This document shows, piece by piece, positions 26,999-35,978 of a stretch of 47,077 nt of DNA. This DNA is from an uncultured Pelagibacteraceae bacterium. Lineage in GTDB: Bacteria; Pseudomonadota; Alphaproteobacteria; Pelagibacterales; Pelagibacteraceae. The notes below the pieces were generated by a model. It did not search any database. It was not told where the DNA came from and saw only the letters and a list, made by a program, of their open reading frames with translations. Position 1 is the first letter of the stretch; every line of letters begins with the position of its first letter. Both the position numbers and the translations under genes were made by a program. The DNA is taken from assembly GCA_902574035.1 (NCBI GenBank), contig CACGMC010000006.1, positions 1 through 47,077 of the forward strand, read 5' to 3'.

Positions 26999-27945
26999 TT
27001 TTTTAATTTTGAAATTATATCAATACATCTATCTAGACTTTTCGGATTTGATATATTTAAATTTTTTTTGTCTTCTGCAATTCCATGATCAGGTGAAATT
27101 CTTATGTAGGGTAAACCTAAAGTTATGTTAACTGCATCAAATTCAAATAAGGTTTTAAAAGGTGTTAAAACTTGATCATGATACATCCCAACTATCACAT
27201 CGAATTTTTTTAAATTATCTTTAAAAAAAATAGTATCAGAGGGAAATGGACCATAAATCTTAATTTTTTTTCTTAATTTTTTAATTGCAGGTATAATTAT
27301 TTTAATCTCTTCTGAATTTTTTTTGAATTCAGAATTATGGGGATTTAAACCTAATAAGGCAATTCGAGGTTTTTTTTGAAAATACTTGTAATAATATTTA
27401 TTTAAAGTTTGAATTTTGTTAATTATCAAGTTTTTTTTAATATTTTTTGAGACATCTTTCAATTGGATGTGCGTAGTTAATGGCACAACAGATAATTTTT
27501 TATTATAGATCAACATTACTTCGGATTTATAAACTTTATTTTTTTTAGCTAAAAACTCAGTAACACCAAAAGTTTTATCTTTAAATAAATTTTTTTTATT
27601 TATTGGACAGTTTATAAATCCTTTTATTTTTTTTTGTAAACATAAGTCGTGACCCACTTTTAAACATCTCTTTACATAAATAGAGCTTTCACTTGGATTT
27701 ACTAAAAAAGCTTTTTTAAATTTTAACGGGATATCTAAAACGTTAAAAACTTTTTTTGATTTGTTTATATCATTTAAATTGTTAATTTTTTTTATCTTCC
27801 TTTTAATTTTTAAAATTTTTAGTTGAGATTTAAGTAAATTATAATTTCCTATAATAATAGCTTTACTTTTTATAGCTTTAGATTTTGCCAAAATTTCAGA
27901 ATTAATACTGTTTGGTTCTCCTAGAATTATTCCAAAATTACTCAT
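26995..27945 (-). CDS. pdxA: 4-hydroxythreonine-4-phosphate dehydrogenase
   Basis: Oxidises 4-phosphohydroxy-L-threonine in the DXP-dependent route to pyridoxal phosphate. The 316-residue protein opens with GIILGEPNSINSEI (PdxA usually has a GDPxGIGPE motif here, so this part is divergent). The three metal-binding histidines are recognisable in PLTTHIQLKDV, GMYHDQVLTPFK and SPDHGIAED, and LGLNPHNSE is also present. The divergent N-terminal motif is worth noting, but the His set is complete. It overlaps surA by eight bases and rsmA by four. Confidence 0.93.
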   Translation of the reverse strand: MSNFGIILGEPNSINSEILAKSKAIKSKAIIIGNYNLLKSQLKILKIKRKIKKINNLNDINKSKKVFNVLDIPLKFKKAFLVNPSESSIYVKRCLKVGHDLCLQKKIKGFINCPINKKNLFKDKTFGVTEFLAKKNKVYKSEVMLIYNKKLSVVPLTTHIQLKDVSKNIKKNLIINKIQTLNKYYYKYFQKKPRIALLGLNPHNSEFKKNSEEIKIIIPAIKKLRKKIKIYGPFPSDTIFFKDNLKKFDVIVGMYHDQVLTPFKTLFEFDAVNITLGLPYIRISPDHGIAEDKKNLNISNPKSLDRCIDIISKLKK

Positions 27946-28867
27946 TTATTTCAATATAATATTGTTTTTCTAAATTTAAATAGTGCGAGTCTGAAAAAAT
28001 AGACAATTTTTCCTCTTTCCTTTTATTAATTATATTTTTTTCAATTTTCGCAAGATTTAAATTATTTTGATTTTTGGTTCTTTTATCATTAAGCTTAATA
28101 ATAACAACGTTATTATTTATTCTTATTGGTTTTGAGATTTGGTTTTTTTTTAATTTTAATATCTCTTTAAGATATTCACTAGAAATTGACGCAGAGCTAA
28201 CCCATCCTATTGATCCACCTTGTGCGGAAGAAATTGAATTGCTATACACAGCTGCAGTTTTTTTAAATCCATTATCTTCTATACTTTTTTCAATAGTGTT
28301 CAGTATTTTCTCATCCCAATTTTCCAAAACTATTTCAGATAAATTAAATTCTTCAATTTTTTTCCTTTTTTTTATTAGTTCATTTAATTCTGATTTTATA
28401 AGCTCTTGGTCTATATCTAATTGTTTTTTGTAAAGCGAATAAATTAAAGTATTCCATTTAAGGTTAATTTTAACACCCTCTAAAAATATTTTGTAATTAG
28501 CACCATATTTTTTAAAATGATTTTCTAAAGGGACATTTTCAAGCCCAAGATTTTTTTCAACCCCTAAAATATAATTATTTAAATCTACTTCACTATAATT
28601 TTTTATTTTATATTTTTCAACTTCTGTCTTTTTTATTAAAATTTTTTTCAAACTCGAAAAAGCTATTGACTGTAATTTTTTAAATTCATCTTCTTTAGCT
28701 GGTCTATTAGATAAAGCTAAAATTGTGTTAATTTCATTAATTATATCATAATTAGTTACAATATTATTTCCAATTTTAGCAACTATCTTATCTTGGATAT
28801 TTGATAAAGCTACATTTAATGAACTTAAAAAAATAATTAAAAAAAAAAAAAATTGTTTAAATTTCAT
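27938..28867 (-). CDS. surA: SurA-like periplasmic chaperone / peptidyl-prolyl isomerase
   Basis: Periplasmic chaperone that escorts outer-membrane proteins, LptD among them, to the BAM complex. The 309-residue protein has a signal peptide ending near residue 22 (NVALS) and a SurA N-terminal domain starting DKIVAKIGNNIVTNYDIINEI. A single parvulin-like domain follows (about residues 170-260, with SSAQGGSIGWVSS matching the family's GGdlGw region). E. coli SurA has two parvulin domains and 428 residues, so this is the short form. Codons 6-10 contain a run of 14 T on the coding strand. It lies directly after lptD, one of SurA's best-known clients. Confidence 0.92.
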   Translation of the reverse strand: MKFKQFFFFLIIFLSSLNVALSNIQDKIVAKIGNNIVTNYDIINEINTILALSNRPAKEDEFKKLQSIAFSSLKKILIKKTEVEKYKIKNYSEVDLNNYILGVEKNLGLENVPLENHFKKYGANYKIFLEGVKINLKWNTLIYSLYKKQLDIDQELIKSELNELIKKRKKIEEFNLSEIVLENWDEKILNTIEKSIEDNGFKKTAAVYSNSISSAQGGSIGWVSSASISSEYLKEILKLKKNQISKPIRINNNVVIIKLNDKRTKNQNNLNLAKIEKNIINKRKEEKLSIFSDSHYLNLEKQYYIEINE

Positions 28868-28868
28868 T

Positions 28869-31205
28869 TTATTTTGCAGGAGTTGCGATAGTTCCTAGAG
28901 GTGAAAAAGTAATTTTGAAAATAAGTGAGTCTTCAGGTTCCAAGTCCCTATCTCTATAAAACTCTCTTCTAAATGCTATACCAGCTTTTAAACAATCATT
29001 TAGATACTCATAACTTAAGTCATAAAATTCAGCTGAATTTGAAAGCAAGTTTCGCTTAGCGCCAAAAGAGATTAAGCCGTTGTTAAAATTAAATCCTGCT
29101 TTTGTTTCTAGATATTTTGTATCCCCTATATGCTGTTTTTCCTCTAGAAAACTTATATTAAAGTTCGTCTTAGGATAAATAACACCTAGATCTATTTGAT
29201 TTTTATTAAAATTTTCTAAATTCTGATCAAGTAAAAAACTATTTGTTAATTTAATATTTTCATTTAGATTCAAAGATGCTTCTCCGATAATATCTGACAT
29301 TTTTTCATTTAACGTTGATTTTGAAGGCATATCTCTATTTTCCTCTGCACTTAAAATTTGTCCTAGGCTAAACTTAAATTGCTCATTTTTAATTTCATTA
29401 TTATCGTTTAGATTATTGATTTTAAAATCAAATCCTAAGCTTATACTTGAACCTGTATCTACTTGATCAATAGTTTTAATTTTATTTAACTTATATAAAT
29501 TTGAATAACTTAGAACGGATGAGTTTGTTGATATATCCCTAGAGTCATTTGGAGAAATTTTTACTAATAGTTTAGGCTTGAAGACATTTAATTTGTTATT
29601 TTCTCTAAATTTAAACAAACCTAACTCAGACTTGAAACCTAAGGCTCCATAAAACTGTGAGACTGTATTCTCAGTTTTATAATTCTCTGTATTTTTAGCT
29701 TGATAATTTATGTTTTTAAATAATCCTAAAAATTCGTTTTCAAATCCAAATTTATTTACCCAACTGTTAGAGACCCAATTAAATTCATTTGAAATTATAT
29801 CAATCTGTTTATCTACTTCGTAATTTTTAACCAATAATTCAGATTTCAAATCTATAATCCCGATATTATCATTCATTAATAAATTTTTTTCTAGAGATGC
29901 CTCAGGATATACAAATTCAAATCTCTCATTACCAGTTTTTGAAAGATTTTCAAAAGCAGATACTTTTGTATTAAAAAAAAGATCTTTCTTTTGATAGTCA
30001 AAATCAACAGTATTTTTTAAGGTATTGTCTAAATAATCTACTAAGGAAGTTTGTAGTTTATTAATTTTTGGGTAAGTACTATTTGATACATGCGCTAAAT
30101 TAACTTCTAAGTTACTTGATGTGTCAGTTTCATCTATAAAAGATTTATAGAACTTAGTAAAAAAATGTGTTCTTGCACCTGGGGTCTTTGTATTGGATTT
30201 TTTTTTGTATCCTTCGGTATAACCAGTGTCTACAATTAAAGATGATTTTGCAAAATCTTGTCGATATTCAGCAAGATATAAAGGTTCATTACTTGAATGA
30301 AATCTAGGAGTAAATGTTATGTCTTTATCGTTGGCAATATTCCAGAAATAAGGAATATCTATTCCCGCACCCATATTAGTACTATTACTTAATGTCGGTA
30401 TAAGAAATCCCGACCTTCTGTTAACCGAAGGGTCTGGATGTGAAAATTTTGGAAAATAAAATATCGGAAAATCATATACTTTTAGTATTGCATTATCATA
30501 ATAAACAGTTTTTTTGGTGCTATTGTGTTTAATTTCCTTAGCTCTTAATTCCCAAGGGGGACACTTATTATTTTCTCTAAACTGACAATATGTAAAAACT
30601 CCCTTTTGAACTGAGGAATTACCTTTATCAATTAAAATACTATTAGCAAAAATTCTAGGATTATTCCTAACATCGGCTTTCATCGATTTGTCATTAAAAA
30701 AAATTTTTGCATCAGAACCTATAATTTTTTTCTTTTTTTCATCAATATAGATTTGATTGAATTTATATAAATTTTTATTTTTATCTTCTAATTTTATATC
30801 CCCTTTTGAAAACAAAACATTTTTTATTGAATTGTAATTAAACATATTAACTGAAATTATATTTCCATCTGGATCTGTAATTTTTGTTGGAAAATCTGAC
30901 TTGATAATTTTGTTCTTATTATCAAAAGTTACGTTATTACTTTCAAAAAGGTAGTTTTCAGCAGTAGTAATTTTTGTTGCACCCACGCTGTTTAGCACAT
31001 CATCATTTTTTGAATAATAAGCTTCCTCAGCTTTCAGGGTATTTTTATTATTGTCTATCGCATTAATATTTCCTTTAAAAATAATTTTTGATCCTTTTTT
31101 ATCTAATTTCACCTCTGAGGAGGAAATTTCTAAATTTTCCGCAAATAGACTAGTAGTCAAAAAAAAACTTAGGAGCAATTTTACTATAAAAAAATTATTT
31201 TTCAT
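28869..31205 (-). CDS. lptD: LPS-assembly protein LptD
   Basis: Outer-membrane barrel that, with LptE, inserts lipopolysaccharide in the outer leaflet. The 778-residue protein has a signal peptide (to about residue 22, SLFAEN) and an N-terminal OstA/LptA-like jellyroll (SSEVKLDKKGSKIIFKGNI, then AEEAYYSKND). The LptD core has YCQFRENNKCPPWELRAKEI and IFYFPKFSHPDPSVNRRSGFL. The long barrel ends YEYLNDCLKAGIAFRREFYRDRD. The Cys residues in YCQF, NKCPP and NDCLKAG may form the disulphides known to mature LptD. It overlaps lptG by 11 bases and is followed by surA. Confidence 0.97.
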   Translation of the reverse strand: MKNNFFIVKLLLSFFLTTSLFAENLEISSSEVKLDKKGSKIIFKGNINAIDNNKNTLKAEEAYYSKNDDVLNSVGATKITTAENYLFESNNVTFDNKNKIIKSDFPTKITDPDGNIISVNMFNYNSIKNVLFSKGDIKLEDKNKNLYKFNQIYIDEKKKKIIGSDAKIFFNDKSMKADVRNNPRIFANSILIDKGNSSVQKGVFTYCQFRENNKCPPWELRAKEIKHNSTKKTVYYDNAILKVYDFPIFYFPKFSHPDPSVNRRSGFLIPTLSNSTNMGAGIDIPYFWNIANDKDITFTPRFHSSNEPLYLAEYRQDFAKSSLIVDTGYTEGYKKKSNTKTPGARTHFFTKFYKSFIDETDTSSNLEVNLAHVSNSTYPKINKLQTSLVDYLDNTLKNTVDFDYQKKDLFFNTKVSAFENLSKTGNERFEFVYPEASLEKNLLMNDNIGIIDLKSELLVKNYEVDKQIDIISNEFNWVSNSWVNKFGFENEFLGLFKNINYQAKNTENYKTENTVSQFYGALGFKSELGLFKFRENNKLNVFKPKLLVKISPNDSRDISTNSSVLSYSNLYKLNKIKTIDQVDTGSSISLGFDFKINNLNDNNEIKNEQFKFSLGQILSAEENRDMPSKSTLNEKMSDIIGEASLNLNENIKLTNSFLLDQNLENFNKNQIDLGVIYPKTNFNISFLEEKQHIGDTKYLETKAGFNFNNGLISFGAKRNLLSNSAEFYDLSYEYLNDCLKAGIAFRREFYRDRDLEPEDSLIFKITFSPLGTIATPAK

Positions 31206-32286
31206 TTATTTGCAATAAACCCACACTATTAATTAAACCAATTATAATGATTGGTATCCAAACTGATATTTCAGGAGAAATTCTATCTGATTTTCCTAAA
31301 GCAACTGATAAGTCCTTCATGTAGTAAATAACTGCACAAGTAAGCACTGCTATCATAAGATAATTTATATTATTTGAATTCCTGTTGTTAATTGTAAATA
31401 TAGCCGCTAGAACTGTCATTAAAGATAAAAAAAATGGTAGCGCAAAAAAAGAGTTTATTTTTTCAGAAATTGTAGTTTTTTCATAGCCTCTTACTACTAA
31501 ATTTTCATGCTCTGTAAGTAATTCTATAAATGAAATTGTATCTAAATTTTTGAAAAGGTTGTTAAGCTTTTCTACGTTGTAAAAAGAGACAAATTCCATA
31601 CTCATACTCTCTTGAATATCGATATTACCTTCAGCATCAAAGTTGAAAATTTTTGGCTTTTTTACTTCCCAATTATTTAATGTGATGTTTGCTTTTTTAG
31701 ATTCAATTCTTTTTTTAAGTATATTATCTTTTGAAATAACATTTATTGAGAGATCAATTAAATTGTTAGCCTCCAATCTATCTGCATTAATAATATACAA
31801 ATTATTATCTTTAACCTCTTTAATCCAAACACCATTTCTATTAATAGTTACTAAATGATCAGTGTCTTTTGAATAATTAGATTTAGTTTTCTCATAATAT
31901 TTTACCATATCTGAAGTAATTGGATTAATTACAGTTAAAATAATTAAACCCCATAAAAAAGATATAATACCTATTAATGCAATAATTTTAGCATTAGAGT
32001 ATCCGAATACTTTTAAAGTAAGTAACTCATTATTATTTTTTATTGATATAAAAAAAAGCATTCCAGAAATAAATATTATAAAAGGCATCAAGTTTATGAA
32101 AATTAAATTTGGAATATATGATAATGTTAAAACTACTGGAATAAATAAGCTTTCATCAGAGTTTTTAAAAAACTCAACCTCCTCAAATAAGTTTAAAATT
32201 AATCCTAAACAAAAAGACACTAGAACAGTATTCAGCAAAACTTTAAAATAATTGATTATCAAATAATTATTTATTTTATTATTCAT
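31195..32286 (-). CDS. lptG: LPS export permease LptG
   Basis: Inner-membrane subunit that pairs with LptF in the LptB2FG ABC transporter extracting LPS from the inner membrane. The 363-residue protein has the YjgP/YjgQ pattern: TM helices near the N-terminus (FKVLLNTVLVSFCLGLILNL; LTLSYIPNLIFINLMPFIIF; IIALIGIISFLWGLIILTVI), a periplasmic jellyroll, and C-terminal helices from about 265 onwards. I start at the ATG at 32286, which overlaps the lptF stop as ATGA; the in-frame TTG at 32301 is less likely. The ATPase LptB is not in the window. Confidence 0.95.
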   Translation of the reverse strand: MNNKINNYLIINYFKVLLNTVLVSFCLGLILNLFEEVEFFKNSDESLFIPVVLTLSYIPNLIFINLMPFIIFISGMLFFISIKNNNELLTLKVFGYSNAKIIALIGIISFLWGLIILTVINPITSDMVKYYEKTKSNYSKDTDHLVTINRNGVWIKEVKDNNLYIINADRLEANNLIDLSINVISKDNILKKRIESKKANITLNNWEVKKPKIFNFDAEGNIDIQESMSMEFVSFYNVEKLNNLFKNLDTISFIELLTEHENLVVRGYEKTTISEKINSFFALPFFLSLMTVLAAIFTINNRNSNNINYLMIAVLTCAVIYYMKDLSVALGKSDRISPEISVWIPIIIIGLINSVGLLQINEK

Positions 32287-33425
32287 TTTAACTCTTTCCA
32301 AAATTTATTAATTAAAATTAAATATAATATTGGAAGCAACACAAAGGGCGTTAAAAGATATGTATAAAACCCAACATATGAAATTCCTGAATATCTAACC
32401 AATAATTCTGATAATACTAAAAGTATAAAGCTTAATAAAAAAAATATATATCTATTCAAAATTTTTGTCTTTTTATTTTTTGTGTAAACGAGCATAAAAG
32501 AAATCAAAATTGATACTAGAGGAATATATAATGGCATTAGTATCCTTCTTGAAAAAGTTTCAATTACAATAGCAATATTATTTTTAGGACAATTTTTTAT
32601 AAACTCATCAGGAATATTATCGAAATAATGATTTTTTAAACAACTTAAAATTTTTATAGTTGAAGTTTCTTGTATCTTTACATCTTTAATGACTCTATTA
32701 TCTAAATTTTCAAAATTCAAAAGCGTCTTATTAAACTGAATTATTTTAACAGTATTATTTTTCTCATAAGACTGTATAACACCTCTCTCTAAAATCACTT
32801 TGTTTTTGTTAATTACTCCTCTTTCAGCAATAACAGTTTTATTTTTAGATGAAGTATTTTCAGGTAATAGAGTATTTAAATTGTTACTATCATCTTTAAT
32901 AAATATATTCTTTACAATATTATCTTCCTTTTCACCTACATAAAAAGTTAATCCTTTAAATGCATCAGAAAAAGCATTTGGTTTTATTAAGTTAGTCACA
33001 GTATCCACACCAGATTGTTTAATTAGATTTCTTGATTTGTTAAGAGCCGTTGGAGTTATAATTGTTGAAAAAATAATATAAATTAAGAATATAAATAAAG
33101 AAATTAAAAAAAATAATTTTGTTATTTGTGATTTTGCTACTCCGGATGTCCATAAAACTAATAATTCGTTTTGCCGGTCTAATTTAATAATAATTAATAA
33201 TAAAGCTAATAGAAAACTTAATGGGATAAATTTGGTCATTATGTTTGTTAAACTCAAGAGAGAGTAAGCAAAATAAGTTGAGGTGGAATATCCACTGTCT
33301 ACTATAAGATCTAAAAAGTTAACTGCTCTTACCGTCCAAGCTATCAGCGACAATGAAAACAATATAAGAATAAAAGACTTTATTAATTCTAGGGTTATAT
33401 AGTTATAAATTTTGTTTTTTAACAT
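32283..33425 (-). CDS. lptF: LPS export permease LptF
   Basis: Partner of LptG in the LPS extraction transporter. 380 residues with the same YjgP/YjgQ layout: N-terminal TM helices (LIKSFILILFSLSLIAW; FIPLSFLLALLLIIIKL followed by the conserved DRQNELLVLWTSG region; FLISLFIFLIYIIFSTII), a periplasmic domain (about residues 130-280) and three C-terminal TM helices. It heads the lptF-lptG-lptD-surA-pdxA-rsmA run, which joins the LPS exporter to the outer-membrane LPS inserter and its chaperone. It is divergent from pepA across a 130-base gap. Confidence 0.94.
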   Translation of the reverse strand: MLKNKIYNYITLELIKSFILILFSLSLIAWTVRAVNFLDLIVDSGYSTSTYFAYSLLSLTNIMTKFIPLSFLLALLLIIIKLDRQNELLVLWTSGVAKSQITKLFFLISLFIFLIYIIFSTIITPTALNKSRNLIKQSGVDTVTNLIKPNAFSDAFKGLTFYVGEKEDNIVKNIFIKDDSNNLNTLLPENTSSKNKTVIAERGVINKNKVILERGVIQSYEKNNTVKIIQFNKTLLNFENLDNRVIKDVKIQETSTIKILSCLKNHYFDNIPDEFIKNCPKNNIAIVIETFSRRILMPLYIPLVSILISFMLVYTKNKKTKILNRYIFFLLSFILLVLSELLVRYSGISYVGFYTYLLTPFVLLPILYLILINKFWKELK

Positions 33426-33516
33426 GAAAATATATTGTATAAATTAATGCAACTTTAGATAAAACTCAACCTATGATAGTACTATATGATTAATATTCCA
33501 TTGAAAATTGAGATAT

Positions 33517-33546
33517 TTGAACATATATACCATTCAACTCTAAAAT
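33517..33546 (+). promoter_or_regulatory. Candidate sigma-70-type promoter of pepA
   Basis: TTGAAC (33517-33522) and TAAAAT (33541-33546) are separated by 18 bases. The -10 element ends nine bases before the pepA ATG, so the expected transcript would start at or just before the start codon. No ribosome-binding site is visible between them. The same 13 bases TTGAACATATATA recur at 41348-41360, in another divergent gap. Confidence 0.45.
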
Positions 33547-33555
33547 ATAAAAACT

Positions 33556-35013
33556 ATGCCTATTAAAATAAATTACTCTAACATCAAAAACAACAAATCT
33601 TCAGCTAACTTAGTGCTATTTACAAATGAAAAATTTAATATTATTAGCTTAAAAAAATACCTTTCTAGTTCCGAATTTTCTTACATCAATGACCTGTTAA
33701 AAAACTGTGATCTGAAAAAAAATTTATTTGTTTTTGAATTAAATTCAAAAAAAAAAATTATTTTATTATCTATAAAAAATAACTTTAAAACCTCAGATAT
33801 AGAAAATTTAGGAGCTGAATTTTACGGACGAATAAATTACGGTAAGAATAGTGAATATTTTTTAATATCAGATAGCATACTAAGTAAATATGACAATTTT
33901 TTAGGCTATTTTCTTCATGGATTAAAATTAAAATCATATCTATTTAATAAATATAAATCAAAGAAAGAGAAAAGAGCCATCTCTATAAATGTTATTGGAA
34001 CTAAAAACAAACCCTCTGATAAAACTCAATTAAAATTTAAGGCCTTGGAAGAAGGAACTTTTTATGCGAGAGATTTAGTATCTGAACCAGGAAATATTTT
34101 ACATCCTGATGAATATGCTAAAAGAATAAGTTCGCTAAAAAAATATGGTTTAAAAATAAACATATATGACAAAAATAAATTAAAAAAATTAGGCATGAAT
34201 GCTTTACTAGGGGTTGGACAGGGAAGTATTAGAGGATCATACCTTGTTACAATGGAATGGAATGGAGGAAAAAACAAATCTAAACCATTAGCATTCGTTG
34301 GAAAAGGTGTTTGTTTTGACACAGGTGGATATTCATTAAAACCTGCAAAGTTTATGGAAGACATGACATATGATATGGCGGGTTCTGCAACGGTAGTAGG
34401 TTTAATGAAAAGTTTGGCTTTGAGAAAAGCTAAAGTTAATGCAGTTGGAGTAGTAGGACTGGTTGAAAATATGGTAAGCGGTAATGCTCAAAGACCTGGA
34501 GATATTGTAAAATCTTATAGTGGTAAAACCATAGAAGTTTTAAATACTGATGCCGAGGGAAGATTAGTTTTGGCAGATGCTTTAACTTTCACTGAAAAAA
34601 AATTTCAACCTAAATTCATAGTAGACTTAGCAACTTTAACCGGTGCAATCATAGTGTGTTTAGGATCAGAATATGCCGGACTTTTTTCTAATGACGACAA
34701 GTTATCTAAACAAATTTTTACTGCAGGCGAAAAGGTTGAAGAAAAAGTCTGGAGAATGCCTCTTCATAAAAATTATGACAAACTTATGAATTCAAAAAAT
34801 GCCGATATGCAAAATATAAATTATGTTGGTGGCGCTGGTTCGACAACAGCAGCTCAATTTTTACAAAGATTTATTTTAAACAAAACTCCTTGGGCTCATT
34901 TAGATATTGCTGGTATGGCTTTTTCAAAATACGGTGGTGCTTTAAATTCAGGAGGCGCAACAGGATTTGGCGTAAGATTGTTGAATCAACTAATTGAAGA
35001 AAATTATGAATAA
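33556..35013 (+). CDS. pepA: Leucyl aminopeptidase (M17 family)
   Basis: Dinuclear-metal aminopeptidase that removes N-terminal residues from peptides in the cytoplasm. The 485-residue protein has a variable N-terminal domain and the catalytic C-terminal domain with FVGKGVCFDTGGYSLKP (metal Lys and Asp), MAGSATVVGLM, and the M17 signature NTDAEGRLVLADAL from residue 330 (Asp332, Glu334). DLATLTGA and WAHLDIAGMA follow. In alphaproteobacteria holC often follows pepA; here ndk follows, starting inside the pepA stop region. Confidence 0.97.
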   Translation: MPIKINYSNIKNNKSSANLVLFTNEKFNIISLKKYLSSSEFSYINDLLKNCDLKKNLFVFELNSKKKIILLSIKNNFKTSDIENLGAEFYGRINYGKNSEYFLISDSILSKYDNFLGYFLHGLKLKSYLFNKYKSKKEKRAISINVIGTKNKPSDKTQLKFKALEEGTFYARDLVSEPGNILHPDEYAKRISSLKKYGLKINIYDKNKLKKLGMNALLGVGQGSIRGSYLVTMEWNGGKNKSKPLAFVGKGVCFDTGGYSLKPAKFMEDMTYDMAGSATVVGLMKSLALRKAKVNAVGVVGLVENMVSGNAQRPGDIVKSYSGKTIEVLNTDAEGRLVLADALTFTEKKFQPKFIVDLATLTGAIIVCLGSEYAGLFSNDDKLSKQIFTAGEKVEEKVWRMPLHKNYDKLMNSKNADMQNINYVGGAGSTTAAQFLQRFILNKTPWAHLDIAGMAFSKYGGALNSGGATGFGVRLLNQLIEENYE

Positions 35014-35419
35014 TAAAAAAGAGCTTACTCTTTCAATCATCAAGCCCGATGCAATTGAAAGAAATTTATCAGAAAAAATCAAATCAATTTTCCTTAAAAA
35101 TAAATTATCGATTTTAGAGACAAAAAAACTACATATATCAAAAGATGAAGCTTCGGAGTTTTACAAAATTCACCAGTCAAAACCGTTTTATGATCAATTA
35201 TGTAACTATTTGTCATCCGGACCCATAGAAGTCCTAATTTTAGAAGGTGAGAATGCAGTTCTAAAAAATAGAGAGCTTATGGGTGCTACAGACCCAAAAA
35301 ACGCAAAGGAGGGCACTATAAGAAAACTTTACGGTATTTCGATCGATAAGAATTCTGTTCATGGCTCTGACTCTGTAGAAAATGCAAAAATAGAAATTAA
35401 TTTTTTTTTTAAGAAATAA
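35006..35419 (+). CDS. ndk: Nucleoside diphosphate kinase
   Basis: Exchanges the gamma-phosphate between nucleoside tri- and diphosphates, balancing NTP and dNTP pools. The 137-residue protein has the opening TLSIIKPDAIERNLS, the substrate region LMGATDPKNAKEGTIRKLYG, and the phosphorylated His119 in NSVHGSDSVENAKIEI. I use the ATG at 35006, preceded by GAAG, which overlaps the pepA stop by eight bases; the in-frame TTG at 34994 would add four residues. It converges with purN, leaving one base between the two stops. Confidence 0.98.
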   Translation: MNNKKELTLSIIKPDAIERNLSEKIKSIFLKNKLSILETKKLHISKDEASEFYKIHQSKPFYDQLCNYLSSGPIEVLILEGENAVLKNRELMGATDPKNAKEGTIRKLYGISIDKNSVHGSDSVENAKIEINFFFKK

Positions 35420-35420
35420 T

Positions 35421-35978
35421 TCACTTCATAATTTTTATAATAGCTTCAGAAAATGCATTGTATTCGAGGTTTTGAGTTTTTCTTTTAATGGATGCAACAT
35501 TATCTTTTTTATCAATATAAAAAAACTTTTTTAATATTATTTTTCCCTCATCAAGTTTTTCAGTAACAAAATGGACTGTACAACCTGTTTTTTTTTCCTT
35601 ATTTTTCAAAACTTTTTCAAAAGTATTAAGTCCTTTAAATTTTGGTAAAAGAGAAGGGTGTATATTTATAATAGACTTACCAAAGGAACGTATAAATTTT
35701 CTAGATAAGATTTTCATATAGCCAGCTAACAAAATTAAATTTATTTTTTTAGTTTTAAGTTCAATTAATATTTTGTTTTCTGAAAGATTTTGTTTGTTAC
35801 AAAATATCAAATAAGGAATTGACCACTTTTTTGCAAGTTTAAGACCTTCCACATTTTTATTATTGCATACAATTAATTTTATTTTTATTGGAAAACTATA
35901 TTGGTTTGAATTAAGAATAAGCCTTTTTAAATTTGTACCTTTTCCAGATATAAAAACACAAGTATTTATTTTTGCCAT
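35421..35978 (-). CDS. purN: Phosphoribosylglycinamide formyltransferase
   Basis: Third step of purine synthesis: formylates GAR with 10-formyl-tetrahydrofolate. The 185-residue protein has VFISGKGTNLKRLI (phosphate binding) and the catalytic Asn105-His107-Asp143 set in NIHPSLLPKFKG and TEKLDEGKI. It is slightly shorter than the roughly 210-residue enzymes. The ATG lies 13 bases inside the purM end, so purM and purN are translated as a pair. A shorter tail than usual follows the last helix. Confidence 0.95.
   Translation of the reverse strand: MAKINTCVFISGKGTNLKRLILNSNQYSFPIKIKLIVCNNKNVEGLKLAKKWSIPYLIFCNKQNLSENKILIELKTKKINLILLAGYMKILSRKFIRSFGKSIINIHPSLLPKFKGLNTFEKVLKNKEKKTGCTVHFVTEKLDEGKIILKKFFYIDKKDNVASIKRKTQNLEYNAFSEAIIKIMK

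Noticed and set aside
28074-28433. 119-codon plus-strand open frame with hydrophobic stretches inside surA
   Set aside because: Antisense to surA, and its Phe/Ile/Ser-rich composition is what the complement of Lys/Asn/Glu codons gives. No start signal or conserved motif.
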